A program made the position numbers and the translations under genes. 64,000 nt of DNA. Origin: Aeromonas sp. RU39B. GTDB lineage: Bacteria; Pseudomonadota; Gammaproteobacteria; Enterobacterales; Aeromonadaceae. Each line of letters begins with the position of its first letter. Within the stretch, counting starts at the first letter, position 1. The stretch spans positions 186,001 through 250,000 of the forward strand of contig NZ_FTMJ01000004.1 of the NCBI RefSeq assembly GCF_900156095.1, in the 5' to 3' direction. Shown here piece after piece: positions 8,821 through 18,880 of this stretch. The notes below the pieces were generated by a model that was not told the origin of the DNA, ran no database searches, and was given only the letters and a program-made list of their open reading frames with translations.

Positions 8821-9363
8821 TCATTCCAGTTCTAACGTTTCGTGAGCTAAGGAGCTCACTTTGGATTTGAAGGCTTCACAGGCTTCCTCAAAGATGACTT
8901 GATTGCTCTTAAACTCTTGGGTGCTTAGTCTGCTAACACTCGGATCAGAGAGGAATGGCACTAGACGTTTGCGTGCGGCTTCAACTGGAGCATACGCTTG
9001 TACAAGTGACGGAAAGTGAAGATCCATGATCATTCGGTACTTCTGTGCTTCACCGGGAGCGAGAGTTGTACGCTCATTGACTAATTTAATTACTTCGTTG
9101 AATGTTAGCTGGCCTCGGTAGCAGCGAAGGTGGATCAGGTAGATATTTGAGAAGTTTACCTGCCATTTTTCGAATAGGAAGAATAGGTCCTCAAGCTTTT
9201 CAATTTTTAGCTCTTTTGTTTTTTGGCGGCTCTGGGCCTCAATGTTTAGCCGCGCAACCCTTAAATTGAATAGGCTTGTTACAACGACGGCAATAAGCGT
9301 GGCTCCAGCACCGATTCCACCAGCCAGCAATGGTGCGATTTCTTTCAGTTCGGCAATTTGCAC
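8821..9363 (-). CDS. Hypothetical membrane-anchored cassette protein
   Basis: 180 residues. The frame is open to 9408, but that part lies in the attC-like site; GTG at 9363 has AAGGA seven bases upstream and directly follows the R' core, the usual layout of an integron cassette. Residues about 10-32 form one transmembrane helix (APLLAGGIGAGATLIAVVV), followed by a charged, probably coiled region (RQKTKELKIEKLED) and a helical cytoplasmic domain. No family was recognised. Single-helix proteins of this kind are common in cassette arrays. No clear attC was found after its stop. Confidence 0.6.
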   Translation of the reverse strand: MQIAELKEIAPLLAGGIGAGATLIAVVVTSLFNLRVARLNIEAQSRQKTKELKIEKLEDLFFLFEKWQVNFSNIYLIHLRCYRGQLTFNEVIKLVNERTTLAPGEAQKYRMIMDLHFPSLVQAYAPVEAARKRLVPFLSDPSVSRLSTQEFKSNQVIFEEACEAFKSKVSSLAHETLELE

Positions 9364-9378
9364 ATCGTAATCCTTGCG

Positions 9379-9450
9379 CTCTAACGTTTGAAGTGAGGGA
9401 CCGCCCAAAGCGCAGCTTCGGGGGGGGCCCTCTCGACTGATGGGTTAGCC
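9379..9450 (-). other. attC-like integron recombination site
   Basis: On the minus strand a 72-bp element runs from GGCTAAC (9450-9444) to GTTAGAG (9385-9379), matching the RYYYAAC and GTTRRRY cores in inverted orientation. Inner arms GAGAGGGCC and GGTCCCTC are complementary apart from an unpaired base, and the tip can fold as CCCGAAGC with GCTTTGGG. The TAA stop of the upstream gene lies within the first core and the next gene begins just after the second core, the standard arrangement of cassettes. No integrase gene is visible nearby. Confidence 0.75.
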
Positions 9451-9876
9451 CTTTTTGTCGTCGTAAATGACAGTAACTCTATTTGCTGCTTCCCACTGTG
9501 CGGAATCTTTCGGTAACCAAGTTACAAGAACCAATGACGCCCAATTAGGCAGAGCTTCAATATCTGCAATCGTGTATTCGGAGCCCCACAAAGCTAAGTA
9601 AGCGTCTGCATGCCTGTAGTTTTTCAATGTCGATTGCGCACACAAACTGATTTTCTTGTTTCCCGGAAATGCGATTTCTCGATTTTTTATCAGAGCCTTT
9701 GAGAGATCTTCTCCAAGAGCATCAACGAGCATGGTGCTCTTTACCTTTCCTATTTCGGGAACAACTATCACTGCATGGTCATGGGTATCGAGTAGCTGTA
9801 TGAGCTTGATAAGACCCGCCTTTGTCCCATCGATATTGTCACCAAACGACTTTACTAAAAATCTTTCGCGATTCAT
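9445..9876 (-). CDS. Hypothetical cassette protein
   Basis: 143 residues, from ATG 9876 with AGGA six bases upstream to TAA inside the attC-like core at 9445. It is a soluble alpha/beta-looking protein: AVIVVPEIGKVKSTMLVDAL in the first third resembles a Rossmann-like strand and helix, and it ends VTVIYDDKKG. No family was recognised. Upstream, the core-like GTTAGCC (minus strand, 9899-9893) lies just before the ribosome site, so the gene appears to be a mobile cassette bounded by recombination cores on both sides. Confidence 0.65.
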   Translation of the reverse strand: MNRERFLVKSFGDNIDGTKAGLIKLIQLLDTHDHAVIVVPEIGKVKSTMLVDALGEDLSKALIKNREIAFPGNKKISLCAQSTLKNYRHADAYLALWGSEYTIADIEALPNWASLVLVTWLPKDSAQWEAANRVTVIYDDKKG

Positions 9877-9892
9877 TGGATGTCCTGTAAGG

Positions 9893-9948
9893 GCTAACTT
9901 TGACTAGATGGAAGTCGGCACTAACACATTAATACCGACTTCCATCTA
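9893..9948 (-). repeat. Recombination-core-like GTTAGCC next to a 14-bp perfect inverted repeat
   Basis: TAGATGGAAGTCGG (9905-9918) and CCGACTTCCATCTA (9935-9948) form a perfect 14-bp stem with a 16-base loop. On the minus strand this hairpin is followed by TCAAAGTTAGCC, resembling the right part of an attI or attC site (class 1 attI ends ACAAAGTTAGGC). The matching R'' core expected for attC is not seen on the far side, so it may be an attI-like or degenerate site. Confidence 0.4.
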
Positions 9949-10583
9949 ACCCCGCTCTGCCCCGTTATAGGGCATCAATCACTATGTTTTCAGTCAATAG
10001 CTTGCCATTTGTCCCTTGCGGCTTAACTTACTCGCTTGACCTCTTCCTTTTGCGCCGCCATTACGACGATATCGAAAAATGGTGTGACATAGGCCATGGC
10101 AAGCGTCGGCAAGGCTACCGCACTGAGTTACAAACCCAGTCCACCGCTTTTAACCTGCGAGAGCCCATCCATCGTTGCCATCACATTGCGCCGAGAGACA
10201 GATTGCCATTTGGCTATCTTACGGGTGCAACGCGAGATCTGAAAAGAGGACGTTGATAAAAATCTGAGCAGGTTCAATCAATTAGTGAGCAACTGTCGTT
10301 TCAAGTGGGTTGTTGGTTAGCAGAAGTGCGAAAACGCCCCTCACTCCAACCCTCTGCTAATGGGAGAGTGAGCATCTCTGCGGTTTGTCGGGGCTCAGGG
10401 CTGGCACGGTATTGATCCCCCTCTTAGTTCGCTGAAGCGAGTCCTGTTGTCTAGGCCACGAGGCAGGATGCCGAGCGAGCGGCGCTGGGCCATGGACGGC
10501 CCATCGGCGCGTGCCGTTGGACAAAAGGTGAGCCGAAGGTACCCGACGTCAGTCGGGCGAATAAGCGGGGGAGAAGACCTTTG

Positions 10584-10609
10584 GTGACTTTGGGTCTTTC
10601 CAAAGTCAC
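10584..10609. repeat. 10-bp perfect inverted repeat in the GC-rich non-coding block
   Basis: GTGACTTTGG (10584-10593) and CCAAAGTCAC (10600-10609) flank the loop GTCTTT. There is no T-tract, so it is not a simple terminator. Confidence 0.6.
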
Positions 10610-10749
10610 TCGCCCCAGCCCGAAGGGCGGACGAAACCCTGTCGAGGACAAAGTCCTCGTGTCCCATGCGGCGTAGCCGCATTGAGGGGTTAACCGCCGG
10701 CTCTGGAATCCGGCGAGAGTCTGTCGTCGTGGAACGGACAATCCCCTGC

Positions 10750-10781
10750 GGTGCAATGCGCGGCGCTTATTGCACCCTACG
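10750..10781 (-). repeat. Small dispersed palindromic repeat, copy 1
   Basis: GGTGCAAT (10750-10757) and ATTGCACC (10769-10776) form an 8-bp stem. The minus-strand reading CGTAGGGTGCAATAAGCG matches the plus-strand repeats at 41061-41093 and 41298-41330 almost exactly. Confidence 0.7.
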
Positions 10782-10883
10782 ATGTGCCACTGCGTAGGGA
10801 AGCAGCGCCACCACATCAACGTCGCGAACATCTGATTATGCTTTGCTAATCAGACCTACAGAAAGCCCACCTTTGGCGCCGGA

Positions 10884-10909
10884 TAAAAAAGGGAGCCTAT
10901 CAGGCTCCC
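10884..10909 (-). terminator. Terminator of the trp operon
   Basis: GGGAGCC (10891-10897) and GGCTCCC (10903-10909) form the stem; on the minus strand it is followed by six T residues. It lies 43 bases after the trpA stop. Confidence 0.92.
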
Positions 10910-10952
10910 CTCTCTACAGACACGGCCAATGGCATTTGGCTAATGCCATTCC

Positions 10953-11759
10953 CTATCGATTGGTCGCCGCCTTCATCCCTTCCACAAACTCTTTTAAGCG
11001 GGTCAGCATCCGGGTCGGCTCTTGGTGATAGGTCTCGATAATCTTGACCACGGCCGAGCCGGAGATGGCGCCGGCGGCACCGGCCTTGATGGCCTCGCGC
11101 ACCTGGGCCGGCTCACTGATGCCAAAGCCGAGCAGAGCCGGGGCGGCGTTAAACTCACGCAGGGTGTTTACCAGCCCATCGACCGGCATACCGGCCTTGG
11201 TTTCGGCGCCGGTGACACCGGCGCGGCTCACCAGATAGGTGTAACCACTGCCAAGCTCGGCCACTTTTTGCAGGGTCTCACGATCGCCATTAGGCGGCGC
11301 GATAAAGATGCTGGCGATGCCAAAGCGGTCGGCCGCTGCCTTGTAGGGGGCGCACATCTCGACCGGCACGTCGGCGACCAGCACCGAGTCAACGCCGGCT
11401 TGTTGGCACTTTTCATAGAAGCCGTCGATGCCGCGCACATAGACGAGATTGGCGTACACCAGCAGGCCAATCGGCAGGGTCGGGTACTTGGCACGAATGC
11501 GGCCGAGCAACTCAAAGCAGCGATCCGGGGTGGTGCCGCTGGCAAAGGCGCGCAGTGCGGCGCCCTGGATGGTCGGGCCGTCGGCGACCGGATCGGAGAA
11601 GGGGATGCCGAGCTCAAGGGCATCGGCGCCGCCTTCTACCAGCGCATCGACGATGGCCAGCGACAGCTCGGGCGTCGGGTCGCCGAGCGCCACAAACGGA
11701 ACGAAGGCGCCCTGCTTGGCGGCATCGAGACGGTCAAACATATCCGCATAACGGTTCAT
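10953..11759 (-). CDS. trpA: Tryptophan synthase alpha subunit
   Basis: 268 residues, identical in length to E. coli TrpA. It cleaves indole-3-glycerol phosphate to indole and glyceraldehyde 3-phosphate and channels indole to TrpB. Catalytic Glu and Asp are in [16 protein letters not shown] (about residues 46-61); the phosphate-binding part is [12 protein letters not shown]. The ATG at 11759 overlaps the trpB stop as TGATG, giving tight translational coupling; a GTG one codon earlier is less likely. It is the last gene of the operon and is followed by a terminator. Confidence 0.98.
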   Translation of the reverse strand: MNRYADMFDRLDAAKQGAFVPFVALGDPTPELSLAIVDALVEGGADALELGIPFSDPVADGPTIQGAALRAFASGTTPDRCFELLGRIRAKYPTLPIGLLVYANLVYVRGIDGFYEKCQQAGVDSVLVADVPVEMCAPYKAAADRFGIASIFIAPPNGDRETLQKVAELGSGYTYLVSRAGVTGAETKAGMPVDGLVNTLREFNAAPALLGFGISEPAQVREAIKAGAAGAISGSAVVKIIETYHQEPTRMLTRLKEFVEGMKAATNR

Positions 11760-12949
11760 CACAGGACTCCTTGCTTTTCGAAGATGTCGGCGACGGTGAA
11801 GATGTCCTTGTCACCACGACCGGAGAGATTGACGATGAGCACCTGCTCTTTTTCAGGTTCGCTGCGGGCCATCTTGAGGGCGTGGGCCAGCGCATGGGAG
11901 GACTCCAGCGCCGGGATAATCCCCTCGTGCAGGGCCAGCTCGCGGAAGGCATCGAGTGCCTCCTGATCGGTCACCGAGACATACTCGGCGCGGCCGATGG
12001 CGGCCAGATGGGCGTGCTGCGGGCCGACCGACGGGAAGTCGAGGCCGGCGGAGATGGAGTAGGACTCCTGGATCTGGCCCTGGCTGTCTTGCATCAGATA
12101 GGAGTGCATCCCAAAGAACACCCCCTTGGTGCCGTGACCAAGCGGCGCGCCGTGCTCGCCCGATTCGATACCGTGACCGGCCGGCTCAACGCCAATCAGA
12201 CGTACCGAGCTATCCGGGATAAAGTCGGCAAACATGCCGATGGCATTGGAGCCACCGCCCACGCAGGCAATCACCGCATCCGGCAGACGCTCCTCTTTCT
12301 CAAAGCACTGCACCTTGGCCTCTTCGCCGATCATCTTCTGGAATTCACGGACAATGGTCGGGAAGGGGTGCGGACCGGCGGCGGTGCCCAGCATGTAGTG
12401 GGAGGTTTCATAGGTGGCAGCCCAGTCGCGCAGCGCCTCGTTGCAGGCATCTTTGAGGGTGGCCGAGCCAGAGTGCACCGGAATCACGGTGGCGCCCATC
12501 AGCTTCATGCGAAAGACGTTGGGTTTTTGCCGTTCGCAATCCTTGGCGCCCATATAGACGCGGCACTTCAGACCCAGCAGGGCGCAGGCCAGCGCGGTGG
12601 CGACGCCATGTTGGCCGGCGCCGGTTTCGGCGATGATCTCCGATTTGCCCATGCGCTTGGCAAGCAGGGCCTGGCCCAGCACCTGGTTGGTCTTGTGGGC
12701 GCCGCCGTGCAGCAGATCTTCACGCTTAAGATAGAGGCGGGTCTTGGTGCCGCGGGTCAGGTTGCGGGTCAGGGTCAGCGGGGTCGGGCGGCCGGCATAT
12801 TCGGTCAGCAGGGTGCCAAATTCGGCGATAAAGGCCGGATCATCCTTGGCATCGACAAAGGCCTTCTCCAGCTGGAGCAGTGCCGGCATCAGGATCTGCG
12901 GCACATACATGCCGCCGAATTCGCCGAAAAAGGGGTTGAGCAGTGTCAT
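11759..12949 (-). CDS. trpB: Tryptophan synthase beta subunit
   Basis: 396 residues, standard length. This PLP enzyme condenses indole with serine to give tryptophan. The PLP lysine lies in [19 protein letters not shown] (about residues 82-100), and the monovalent-cation/PLP-phosphate region [12 protein letters not shown] is seen near residue 230. The C-terminus carries [10 protein letters not shown]. It follows trpCF after 21 bases and overlaps trpA by one base. Confidence 0.98.
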   Translation of the reverse strand: MTLLNPFFGEFGGMYVPQILMPALLQLEKAFVDAKDDPAFIAEFGTLLTEYAGRPTPLTLTRNLTRGTKTRLYLKREDLLHGGAHKTNQVLGQALLAKRMGKSEIIAETGAGQHGVATALACALLGLKCRVYMGAKDCERQKPNVFRMKLMGATVIPVHSGSATLKDACNEALRDWAATYETSHYMLGTAAGPHPFPTIVREFQKMIGEEAKVQCFEKEERLPDAVIACVGGGSNAIGMFADFIPDSSVRLIGVEPAGHGIESGEHGAPLGHGTKGVFFGMHSYLMQDSQGQIQESYSISAGLDFPSVGPQHAHLAAIGRAEYVSVTDQEALDAFRELALHEGIIPALESSHALAHALKMARSEPEKEQVLIVNLSGRGDKDIFTVADIFEKQGVL

Positions 12950-12970
12950 CGTCAGGTTCCTTTGAATAAT

Positions 12971-14365
12971 TCAGAGTCGGGTCAGTTGTTCAAATGCCGC
13001 TTGAATGCGGGTCGCGTCCTTGATGCCGGGCGCCGATTCCACCCCGGAGTTGAAATCAAGACCGAGACAGCCCACTTGGGCAGCCGCAAGGGCGTTGTCG
13101 GGGTTGAGCCCACCGGCCAGCATCAGCGTTGATTTATCGATGGTGGCGAGCAGTTGCCAGTCAAAGGCGACGCCAGTGCCGCCGCTTTGGCCGCTCACCT
13201 TGGTGTCGAGCAGGATGCGATCGCACGGGAACGCAAGGTCCGGCAAGGGCTCACCTGGCACCACATGGACTGCCTTCCAGATCTGGCAGTTATCCGGCAG
13301 CAAGGGGCGCAGCGCGTCGATATAGGCGCCATTTTCATCCCCGTGCAGCTGCACGGCGGCCAATCCCAGCGCCTCGACGGTTTTCACCACCGTCTCGGGT
13401 TTGGCATTGCGAAACACGCCGACGTATTGCAGCGGCGCACCGGCCATCACGGCGCGGGCGGCCGGAATGTCCACATAGCGCGGGCTCTTGCCGACAAAAA
13501 TCAGTCCGCCGTAGATGGCGCCGGCCTCAAAGGCAGCGGCGGCATCTTGTGGCCGGGTCAGGCCGCACACCTTGTTTTGGCCGAGCACCAGCTTTTTCAC
13601 GGCGCGCGGCAGATCCGGCTCGCTCATCAACGACGAGCCCACCAAAAACGCCTTGGCGTACTGGCGCAGGCTGGCGACCTGGGCGCGATGGTGGATGCCC
13701 GATTCGCTGACCACCAGCCGATCGCTTGGGATCAGGGCGGCCAGTTGGCGGGTGCGGTCGAGATCGACGCTCAGATCGCGCAAGTCCCGGTTATTAATGC
13801 CGATGACCGGCGCCCCGAGGGTGATGGCACGCGCCACCTCCTCTTCGTTGCTCACCTCGGTCAGCACGCCCAGACCGAGCCCGCGGGCCACCGCAAACAG
13901 GGTGCGATAGCCCTCGTCTGACAGCACCGAGAGCATCAGCAAGATGGCGTCAGCCTGATAGTGACGGGCCAGATAGACCTGATAAGGGTCAATCATGAAA
14001 TCCTTGCACAGCACCGGTTGATTGACGCGGGCGCGTACCCGCGGCAGGTAGGCAAAGTCCCCCTGAAAATAGGGCTCGTCGGTCAGCACCGAGATGGCGG
14101 CGGCATAGGGGGCATAGGTGTCGGCAATCAGCTCCGGGTTGAAGTCACCACGGATCAGCCCCTTGGAGGGGGAGGCCTTCTTGCACTCCATGATAAAGCG
14201 GGTGCCACCGGCGCGCAGGGCCCCTTCAAAATCGCGATCGCTGCGAGTCAGCCCGGCTTGAAACAGCGCGAGCGGCTGACTGACCTTGCGCTCCTCCAGC
14301 CACTGCTGCTTGGCCGCGACAATCTTGCCGAGGATGGTCTGACTGAGGGAGGAATGATTGAGCAT
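12971..14365 (-). CDS. trpCF: Bifunctional indole-3-glycerol phosphate synthase / phosphoribosylanthranilate isomerase
   Basis: 464 residues, a fusion of two TIM barrels as in enterobacteria. Residues about 1-255 are the synthase (FIMECKKASPSKGLI, GINNRDLRDLSVDLDRT, VVSESGIHHRAQV); residues about 256-464 are the isomerase (NKVCGLTRPQDA with the catalytic Cys, and LLDTKVSGQSGGTGVAFDW with the catalytic Asp). Together they carry out the two steps from phosphoribosylanthranilate to indole-3-glycerol phosphate. The frame is open to 14512 but the ATG at 14365 has AAGGA upstream and gives the family N-terminus. Confidence 0.98.
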   Translation of the reverse strand: MLNHSSLSQTILGKIVAAKQQWLEERKVSQPLALFQAGLTRSDRDFEGALRAGGTRFIMECKKASPSKGLIRGDFNPELIADTYAPYAAAISVLTDEPYFQGDFAYLPRVRARVNQPVLCKDFMIDPYQVYLARHYQADAILLMLSVLSDEGYRTLFAVARGLGLGVLTEVSNEEEVARAITLGAPVIGINNRDLRDLSVDLDRTRQLAALIPSDRLVVSESGIHHRAQVASLRQYAKAFLVGSSLMSEPDLPRAVKKLVLGQNKVCGLTRPQDAAAAFEAGAIYGGLIFVGKSPRYVDIPAARAVMAGAPLQYVGVFRNAKPETVVKTVEALGLAAVQLHGDENGAYIDALRPLLPDNCQIWKAVHVVPGEPLPDLAFPCDRILLDTKVSGQSGGTGVAFDWQLLATIDKSTLMLAGGLNPDNALAAAQVGCLGLDFNSGVESAPGIKDATRIQAAFEQLTRL

Positions 14366-14390
14366 GAGTCTGTCCTTAACGTGAAATCCA

Positions 14391-15413
14391 TTAACCGGCA
14401 GCCGGCTCCAGATGGCTGAGGGTGGCAAGGCGCGCCGCAAGGCTGGCCGCCTCACCGCTGGCCAGCACCGCCAGCACGCGACTGGCCGCCTGGCGCAGGG
14501 TCGGCTCGGCACCGGCCATCACCAGTAAGGGCGCCACGTTGGCGGCAATCGCTGCGTTGTGGGCCGGGGCGCCACGTCCTTCCAAAATCGCCTGGGTGAT
14601 GGCCCGGTTCTCGGCCGGAGTCCCCCCTTCAATGGCACTGACCGGATAGGTTTCGAGCCCGAAATCGGCTGGCGTCAGCATATATTCGCGGATCTCCCCA
14701 TCGCGGATCTCGGCCACCTGGGTCGGTCCGTGCACCGCCACCTCGTCGAGGCCGGCGCCGTGTACCACCATACCCGTTTTCAGCCCCAAGGCCAGCAGGG
14801 TTTCGGCAATCGGACGCACCAGTTCGGGGGCATAAACGCCCATCAGTTGATAGGTCGGTCGGGCGGGGTTAATCAGCGGCCCGAGTACGTTGAACAGGGT
14901 GCGGGTTTTGAGGGTTTGGCGCACCGGCATGGCGTGGCGAACCCCGGCGTGATACTGGGGCGCAAACAGAAAGCAGACACCGAGTTCATCGAGGCAATGC
15001 CGGGCCTGCTCTGGGCTCATGTCGAGCTTGATCCCCATCTGATCGAGCAGATCGCTTGAGCCCGATTTGCTCGACACCGAGCGGTTGCCGTGCTTGGCCA
15101 CCTTGAGGCCGCAAGCGGCGGCGACCAGCGCCGAGGTGGTGGAGACGTTGATGGTGTTAAGGCCATCGCCACCGGTCCCGACAATGTCGCAGAAGGCATA
15201 GTCCGGGCGCGGAAACGGGCGGGCTTCGGCCAGCAGTGCTTCGGCGGCGCCGGCGATCTCGGCCGGAGTTTCCCCTTTGATTTTTAAGGCGGTGAGCAGG
15301 CTGGCGAGCACGATGGGATCGACTTCGCCGCGCACCACTTGGCCGAAGGCGTCACGGGAGTCGTCGCGGCTGAGCGACTGACCCTGATAAAGAGTATTGA
15401 GATGTTGATGCAT
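14391..15413 (-). CDS. trpD: Anthranilate phosphoribosyltransferase
   Basis: 340 residues. It joins anthranilate and PRPP. The PRPP/glycine loop is [18 protein letters not shown] (about residues 75-92) and the anthranilate-binding [17 protein letters not shown] follows near residue 107. Unlike E. coli, where TrpG and TrpD are fused, the two are separate genes here, 14 bases apart. Confidence 0.97.
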   Translation of the reverse strand: MHQHLNTLYQGQSLSRDDSRDAFGQVVRGEVDPIVLASLLTALKIKGETPAEIAGAAEALLAEARPFPRPDYAFCDIVGTGGDGLNTINVSTTSALVAAACGLKVAKHGNRSVSSKSGSSDLLDQMGIKLDMSPEQARHCLDELGVCFLFAPQYHAGVRHAMPVRQTLKTRTLFNVLGPLINPARPTYQLMGVYAPELVRPIAETLLALGLKTGMVVHGAGLDEVAVHGPTQVAEIRDGEIREYMLTPADFGLETYPVSAIEGGTPAENRAITQAILEGRGAPAHNAAIAANVAPLLVMAGAEPTLRQAASRVLAVLASGEAASLAARLATLSHLEPAAG

Positions 15414-15427
15414 GGTGGCGTCCTTGC

Positions 15428-16027
15428 TTACTGCTCGCCGCGATTGGCGCGGGTAATGTGGGCGAGAGCCTGAGTCAGCAGACGGGCCCCTTCGCTGGTC
15501 AAAATGGATTCCGGGTGGAACTGAAAGCCGAGCACGCGGTCCTCCTCCTGCGCCAGTGCCATGGGCATGCCCTGATAGTGGGCAATCACTGATAGCTCTG
15601 GCGGCACATAGGTGGCGACCAGGGAGTGGTAACGTGCCACCGGCAGCGGGTTGGGCAGACCGGCAAAGGCGCCGTGACCGTCGTGCTCGATAAGTGAGCG
15701 CTTACCATGGACGATCTCGCCAGCCGAGCCGACGGTGCCGCCATAGGCTTCGCACAGCGCCTGATGACCGAGGCAGATACCGAGGATCGGCACCCGACCG
15801 CGTGCCAGCTTGATGAGCTCAATCAGGCAGCCCGCTTCGTGCGGGGCACCCGGGCCCGGTGAGAGCACTAGCACCGCATCACCGGCGCATGCGTCAATTT
15901 CTGCCATGATGCGCTGGGCCGGCAGGCTGTTGCGGTAGATCCGCACCGGATAACCGAGGGAGCGGAACTGATCGACCAGGTTGTAGGTAAAGGAGTCGAA
16001 GTTATCGAGCAGGAAAATGTTAGTCAT
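15428..16027 (-). CDS. trpG: Anthranilate synthase component II (glutamine amidotransferase)
   Basis: 199 residues, a class-I glutamine amidotransferase. The catalytic Cys is in [15 protein letters not shown] (about residues 81-95) and the His/Glu pair in [10 protein letters not shown] (about residues 168-177). It supplies ammonia to TrpE. It overlaps trpE by eight bases (16020-16027), which suggests coupled translation of the two subunits. The gene is free-standing, not fused to trpD. Confidence 0.97.
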   Translation of the reverse strand: MTNIFLLDNFDSFTYNLVDQFRSLGYPVRIYRNSLPAQRIMAEIDACAGDAVLVLSPGPGAPHEAGCLIELIKLARGRVPILGICLGHQALCEAYGGTVGSAGEIVHGKRSLIEHDGHGAFAGLPNPLPVARYHSLVATYVPPELSVIAHYQGMPMALAQEEDRVLGFQFHPESILTSEGARLLTQALAHITRANRGEQ

Positions 16028-17633
16028 GGCTCACTTCCTTGTTCTTGGCTGCCAAGGCGTTCAATGCCTGCAGCGAGGTGCCATGGCTGGCAGCGATAGC
16101 GGAGAGCACGGCGGCGGCTTTGGCGCGGGTTTCGTCGGCCTCGGCCTGGGGCTTGGAATCAAAGACCACGCCGGCACCGGCCTGAACGTGGGCCACGCCG
16201 TTTTTCACAAAGGCCGAGCGGATAACGATGCAGGTGTCCATCTCGCCGTCACCGTTTAAGTAGCCCACGGCGCCGCCGTAGCTGCCACGGCGCTTGCCTT
16301 CGACGGTGCGGATAAGCTCACTGGCGCGAATTTTCGGCGCACCGGTCAGGGTGCCCATGTTCATGCAGGCCTGATAGGCGTGCAGGGCATCCAGATCGCC
16401 GCGCAGCTGCCCGACGACCCGTGAGACCAGGTGCATGACGTGGCTGTAGCGATCGACTTTGAGCAGGTCTTTCACATAGCGGGTGCCCGGCTCGCTGATG
16501 CGGGCGATGTCGTTGCGGCCAAGATCGACCAGCATCAGGTGCTCGGCCACCTCTTTCTCGTCCTGACGCAGCTCCAGCTCAAGGCGACCGTCCAGATCGG
16601 CATTGATGCTGCCATCAGGGTTCAGGCCACGGCGACGGGTGCCGGCAATCGGGTACATCTCCACCTGACGGCTCTGGGCGCAGAACTTCACCGCGCTCTC
16701 GGGCGAGGCGCCAAACAGGGTGAACTGCTCATCTTGCAGATAGAACATGTAGGGGCTGGGGTTGGTCTGCTTGAGGCGGCGATAGGCGGCCAGCGGGCTC
16801 GGGCAGGGCAGCGAGAAGGTGCGCGAGGGCACCACCTGAAAGATATCGCCCTTGCGGATATAGCCCTTGAGGCGCTCAACTTCGGCGCAGTAACGCTTGT
16901 CATCCTGATCAACGGCAATCGGACCGCTGATGGTCGGTGCGGCTTGCTCGGCAGTGACGGCGGCAGCGCAGGCGGTTTTCAGCTCGCCAAGGCGCGCCGA
17001 CAGGCGACGATAACTCGGGGCAAACCCTTCGCCGCCGAAGACGCAGGCCTGGATCTTGGTCGCCTGCACCGTGTGATCGATGGTGATCAGGGTTTCAGCC
17101 ACATAGAAGCAAAAATCCGGGCAGTCGTTGCTCCCCTCCGGCACCTGCGGCAAATCTTCATAGGCGGCGATCAGGTCATAGGCGAAGGTGCCGGCCAGAA
17201 ACAGGCTGCTGCGCTCATGCTCGGTCTCCAGACCGGTGATCAGTTGGCGCAGGGCGTCGAGCACGCCGACAGCCTTGAGGCGGCTGTCTTCGTCTTGCGC
17301 CTGATCGGCGCGCGGGAAGGTTAGGGCCAGCGCGTTATCTTGCTGCTGGCGGGTAACCTCGTTTGGCAACTGTTTGGCCAGCAGCGCCAGCAGCGGCTCG
17401 CCGTTGGCAGAGAGTGCGCGCACCGTCACCGTCTGATCGCGGCACTCAAGGCGCAGGCAGGCATCGACCAGCAGCAGGCTCTGCTTGCCAGCCTTGCTGT
17501 CAATTTCGGCCGATTCGAGCAGCACGGTGTGGGGCCGCTCGCCGCACAGGGTGCGATAGAGTGCCAGCGGGTCGGCCACATAGGGGGCCGACAGGCGCAG
17601 GGTTTCAAACTTGCCGAAGGGCAGGGAGGTCAT
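16020..17633 (-). CDS. trpE: Anthranilate synthase component I
   Basis: 537 residues. With TrpG it makes anthranilate from chorismate and glutamine. The tryptophan feedback site is recognisable as LLESAEID (about residues 38-45). Catalytic-domain motifs include [29 protein letters not shown] and [11 protein letters not shown] in the C-terminal half. Enzyme inhibition by tryptophan is inferred from the intact LLES motif. It follows the DAHP synthase gene by 16 bases on the minus strand. Confidence 0.98.
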   Translation of the reverse strand: MTSLPFGKFETLRLSAPYVADPLALYRTLCGERPHTVLLESAEIDSKAGKQSLLLVDACLRLECRDQTVTVRALSANGEPLLALLAKQLPNEVTRQQQDNALALTFPRADQAQDEDSRLKAVGVLDALRQLITGLETEHERSSLFLAGTFAYDLIAAYEDLPQVPEGSNDCPDFCFYVAETLITIDHTVQATKIQACVFGGEGFAPSYRRLSARLGELKTACAAAVTAEQAAPTISGPIAVDQDDKRYCAEVERLKGYIRKGDIFQVVPSRTFSLPCPSPLAAYRRLKQTNPSPYMFYLQDEQFTLFGASPESAVKFCAQSRQVEMYPIAGTRRRGLNPDGSINADLDGRLELELRQDEKEVAEHLMLVDLGRNDIARISEPGTRYVKDLLKVDRYSHVMHLVSRVVGQLRGDLDALHAYQACMNMGTLTGAPKIRASELIRTVEGKRRGSYGGAVGYLNGDGEMDTCIVIRSAFVKNGVAHVQAGAGVVFDSKPQAEADETRAKAAAVLSAIAASHGTSLQALNALAAKNKEVSHD

Positions 17634-17649
17634 GGTTGCATCCTTTCAA

Positions 17650-18663
17650 TCAGAGGTGGCGGCCGGCGGCCTGCACAAAGGGGGTCAACTCGGCCACCAG
17701 CTGGCGGAACAGGGGCTCGGTGAGCGCCTGATGTCCATCCGAGAGTGCCTGGGCCGGGTTGAGGTGAGCCTCGACGATGATACCGTCGGCGCCGACCGCA
17801 GCGGCCGCGCGTGACAGCGGGATCACCAGCTCACGAATGCCGGTGCCGTGGCTCGGGTCAACCAGCACCGGTAGGTGGGTCTTCTGCTTGAGCAGGGCGA
17901 CGGCGTTCAAGTCCAGAGTATTGCGGGTGGCGGTTTCAAAGGTGCGGATACCGCGCTCACACAAGATGATGCGATGGTTACCGGCGGCGTAGATATATTC
18001 GGCCGCCAGCAGGAACTCTTCGATGGTGGCTGACAGACCGCGCTTGAGCAGCACCGGCTTGTCGGTCTGGCCGACGGCGGTGAGCAGGCGGAAGTTTTGC
18101 ATGTTACGCGAGCCAATCTGCAGGCAATCGACGTATTGGCACATCATCTCCACGTCGCTGGCGTCCATCACTTCCGATACGGTCGGCAGGCCGTGTTCGC
18201 GGTTCACCTCGGCCAGCAGTTTGAGCCCCTCTTCACCGAGCCCCTGAAAGCCGTAAGGGCTCGAGCGCGGCTTAAAGGCACCACCACGCAGCGCCTGAGC
18301 GCCATACTGCTTGACCATGGCGGCGACCGAGTGCAGCTGCTCGCGGGATTCCACCGAGCAGGGGCCGGCAATCAGGGCGAAGGTATCGCCACCGACGGTC
18401 AGGTTACCGATGCGCACCTGGCTGTCGTGCGGGTGCAGCTCACGGCTGACCAGCTTGTATTTGGAGAGGATCGGTTTGACCGATTCGACCATGGGATCGG
18501 CATCGAGGTTGAGCCCATCGAGAATACGTTCGTCGCCCAGAGCGCCCAGCACGATGCGCTCGGCGCCCGGCAGATAGAGCGGCTTGAGACCGGTTTGTTC
18601 GATACGGGCCAGCAGGGCGTTGGCATGAGCCTCGGTGGCGGCGGGCTTGAGTACAATGATCAT
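17650..18663 (-). CDS. 3-deoxy-7-phosphoheptulonate (DAHP) synthase, N-terminal ferredoxin-like type
   Basis: 337 residues. It catalyses the first step of the shikimate pathway, phosphoenolpyruvate plus erythrose 4-phosphate. Residues 1 to about 65 form a ferredoxin-like regulatory domain ([20 protein letters not shown]); the barrel follows with [50 protein letters not shown] and DPSHGTG. This is the type I-beta, Thermotoga/Bacillus form and not the AroFGH form of E. coli. It lies between the trp attenuator and trpE, so it should be co-transcribed with and controlled like the trp genes, linking chorismate supply to tryptophan need. Confidence 0.93.
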   Translation of the reverse strand: MIIVLKPAATEAHANALLARIEQTGLKPLYLPGAERIVLGALGDERILDGLNLDADPMVESVKPILSKYKLVSRELHPHDSQVRIGNLTVGGDTFALIAGPCSVESREQLHSVAAMVKQYGAQALRGGAFKPRSSPYGFQGLGEEGLKLLAEVNREHGLPTVSEVMDASDVEMMCQYVDCLQIGSRNMQNFRLLTAVGQTDKPVLLKRGLSATIEEFLLAAEYIYAAGNHRIILCERGIRTFETATRNTLDLNAVALLKQKTHLPVLVDPSHGTGIRELVIPLSRAAAAVGADGIIVEAHLNPAQALSDGHQALTEPLFRQLVAELTPFVQAAGRHL

Positions 18664-18788
18664 GGCGGTGCTTTCCTTAAAATAAATATCAAATCAGTGG
18701 CTTGTGATTTCCGTTTCGGGCCGCCATCGCCCTGTCAGTCTGATCAATTGCATCACTTGCTCGCTTAATACGTTAAAAACCGGATAAT

Positions 18789-18819
18789 GAAAAAGCCCGC
18801 TGGGGTCAGCGGGCTTTTT
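18789..18819 (-). terminator. trp attenuator terminator
   Basis: GCCCGCTG (18795-18802) and CAGCGGGC (18807-18814) form an 8-bp GC stem, extended by A and T runs on both sides; on the minus strand it ends in TTTTTC. It sits between trpL and the DAHP synthase gene. The minus-strand GCGGGC complementary to 18872-18877 could instead pair with the GCCCGC strand of this terminator, giving the antiterminator when ribosomes stall. Confidence 0.9.
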
Positions 18820-18880
18820 CTTGGTTCTTTATTCTTGCTGTCAGGTATTTCGCACACAGCAACGACCACACGCCCGCGTT

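Larger units (their letters stand above)
9949..10952. other. One-kilobase region without a recognisable gene
   Basis: Open frames here (for example plus 9984-10256 and several minus frames at 10395-10831) give no recognisable protein. The first 300 bases are AT-balanced and may be decayed accessory DNA; 10420-10840 is GC-rich with several inverted repeats and resembles dispersed non-coding elements rather than a gene. No intI integrase was found where one would be expected beside the cassettes. Confidence 0.5.

Noticed and set aside
8549-8845. Plus-strand frame of 98 codons as a gene
   Set aside because: No family match, no good ribosome site, and it overlaps the probable non-coding tail of an IS110-type element.
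9984-10256. Plus-strand frame of 90 codons as an integron integrase remnant
   Set aside because: It lies where intI would be expected, but shows none of the tyrosine-recombinase motifs.
11555-13132. Plus-strand open frame of 525 codons
   Set aside because: It lies antisense to trpA and trpB, has Gly/His/Gln-rich composition typical of antisense high-GC frames, and matches no family.
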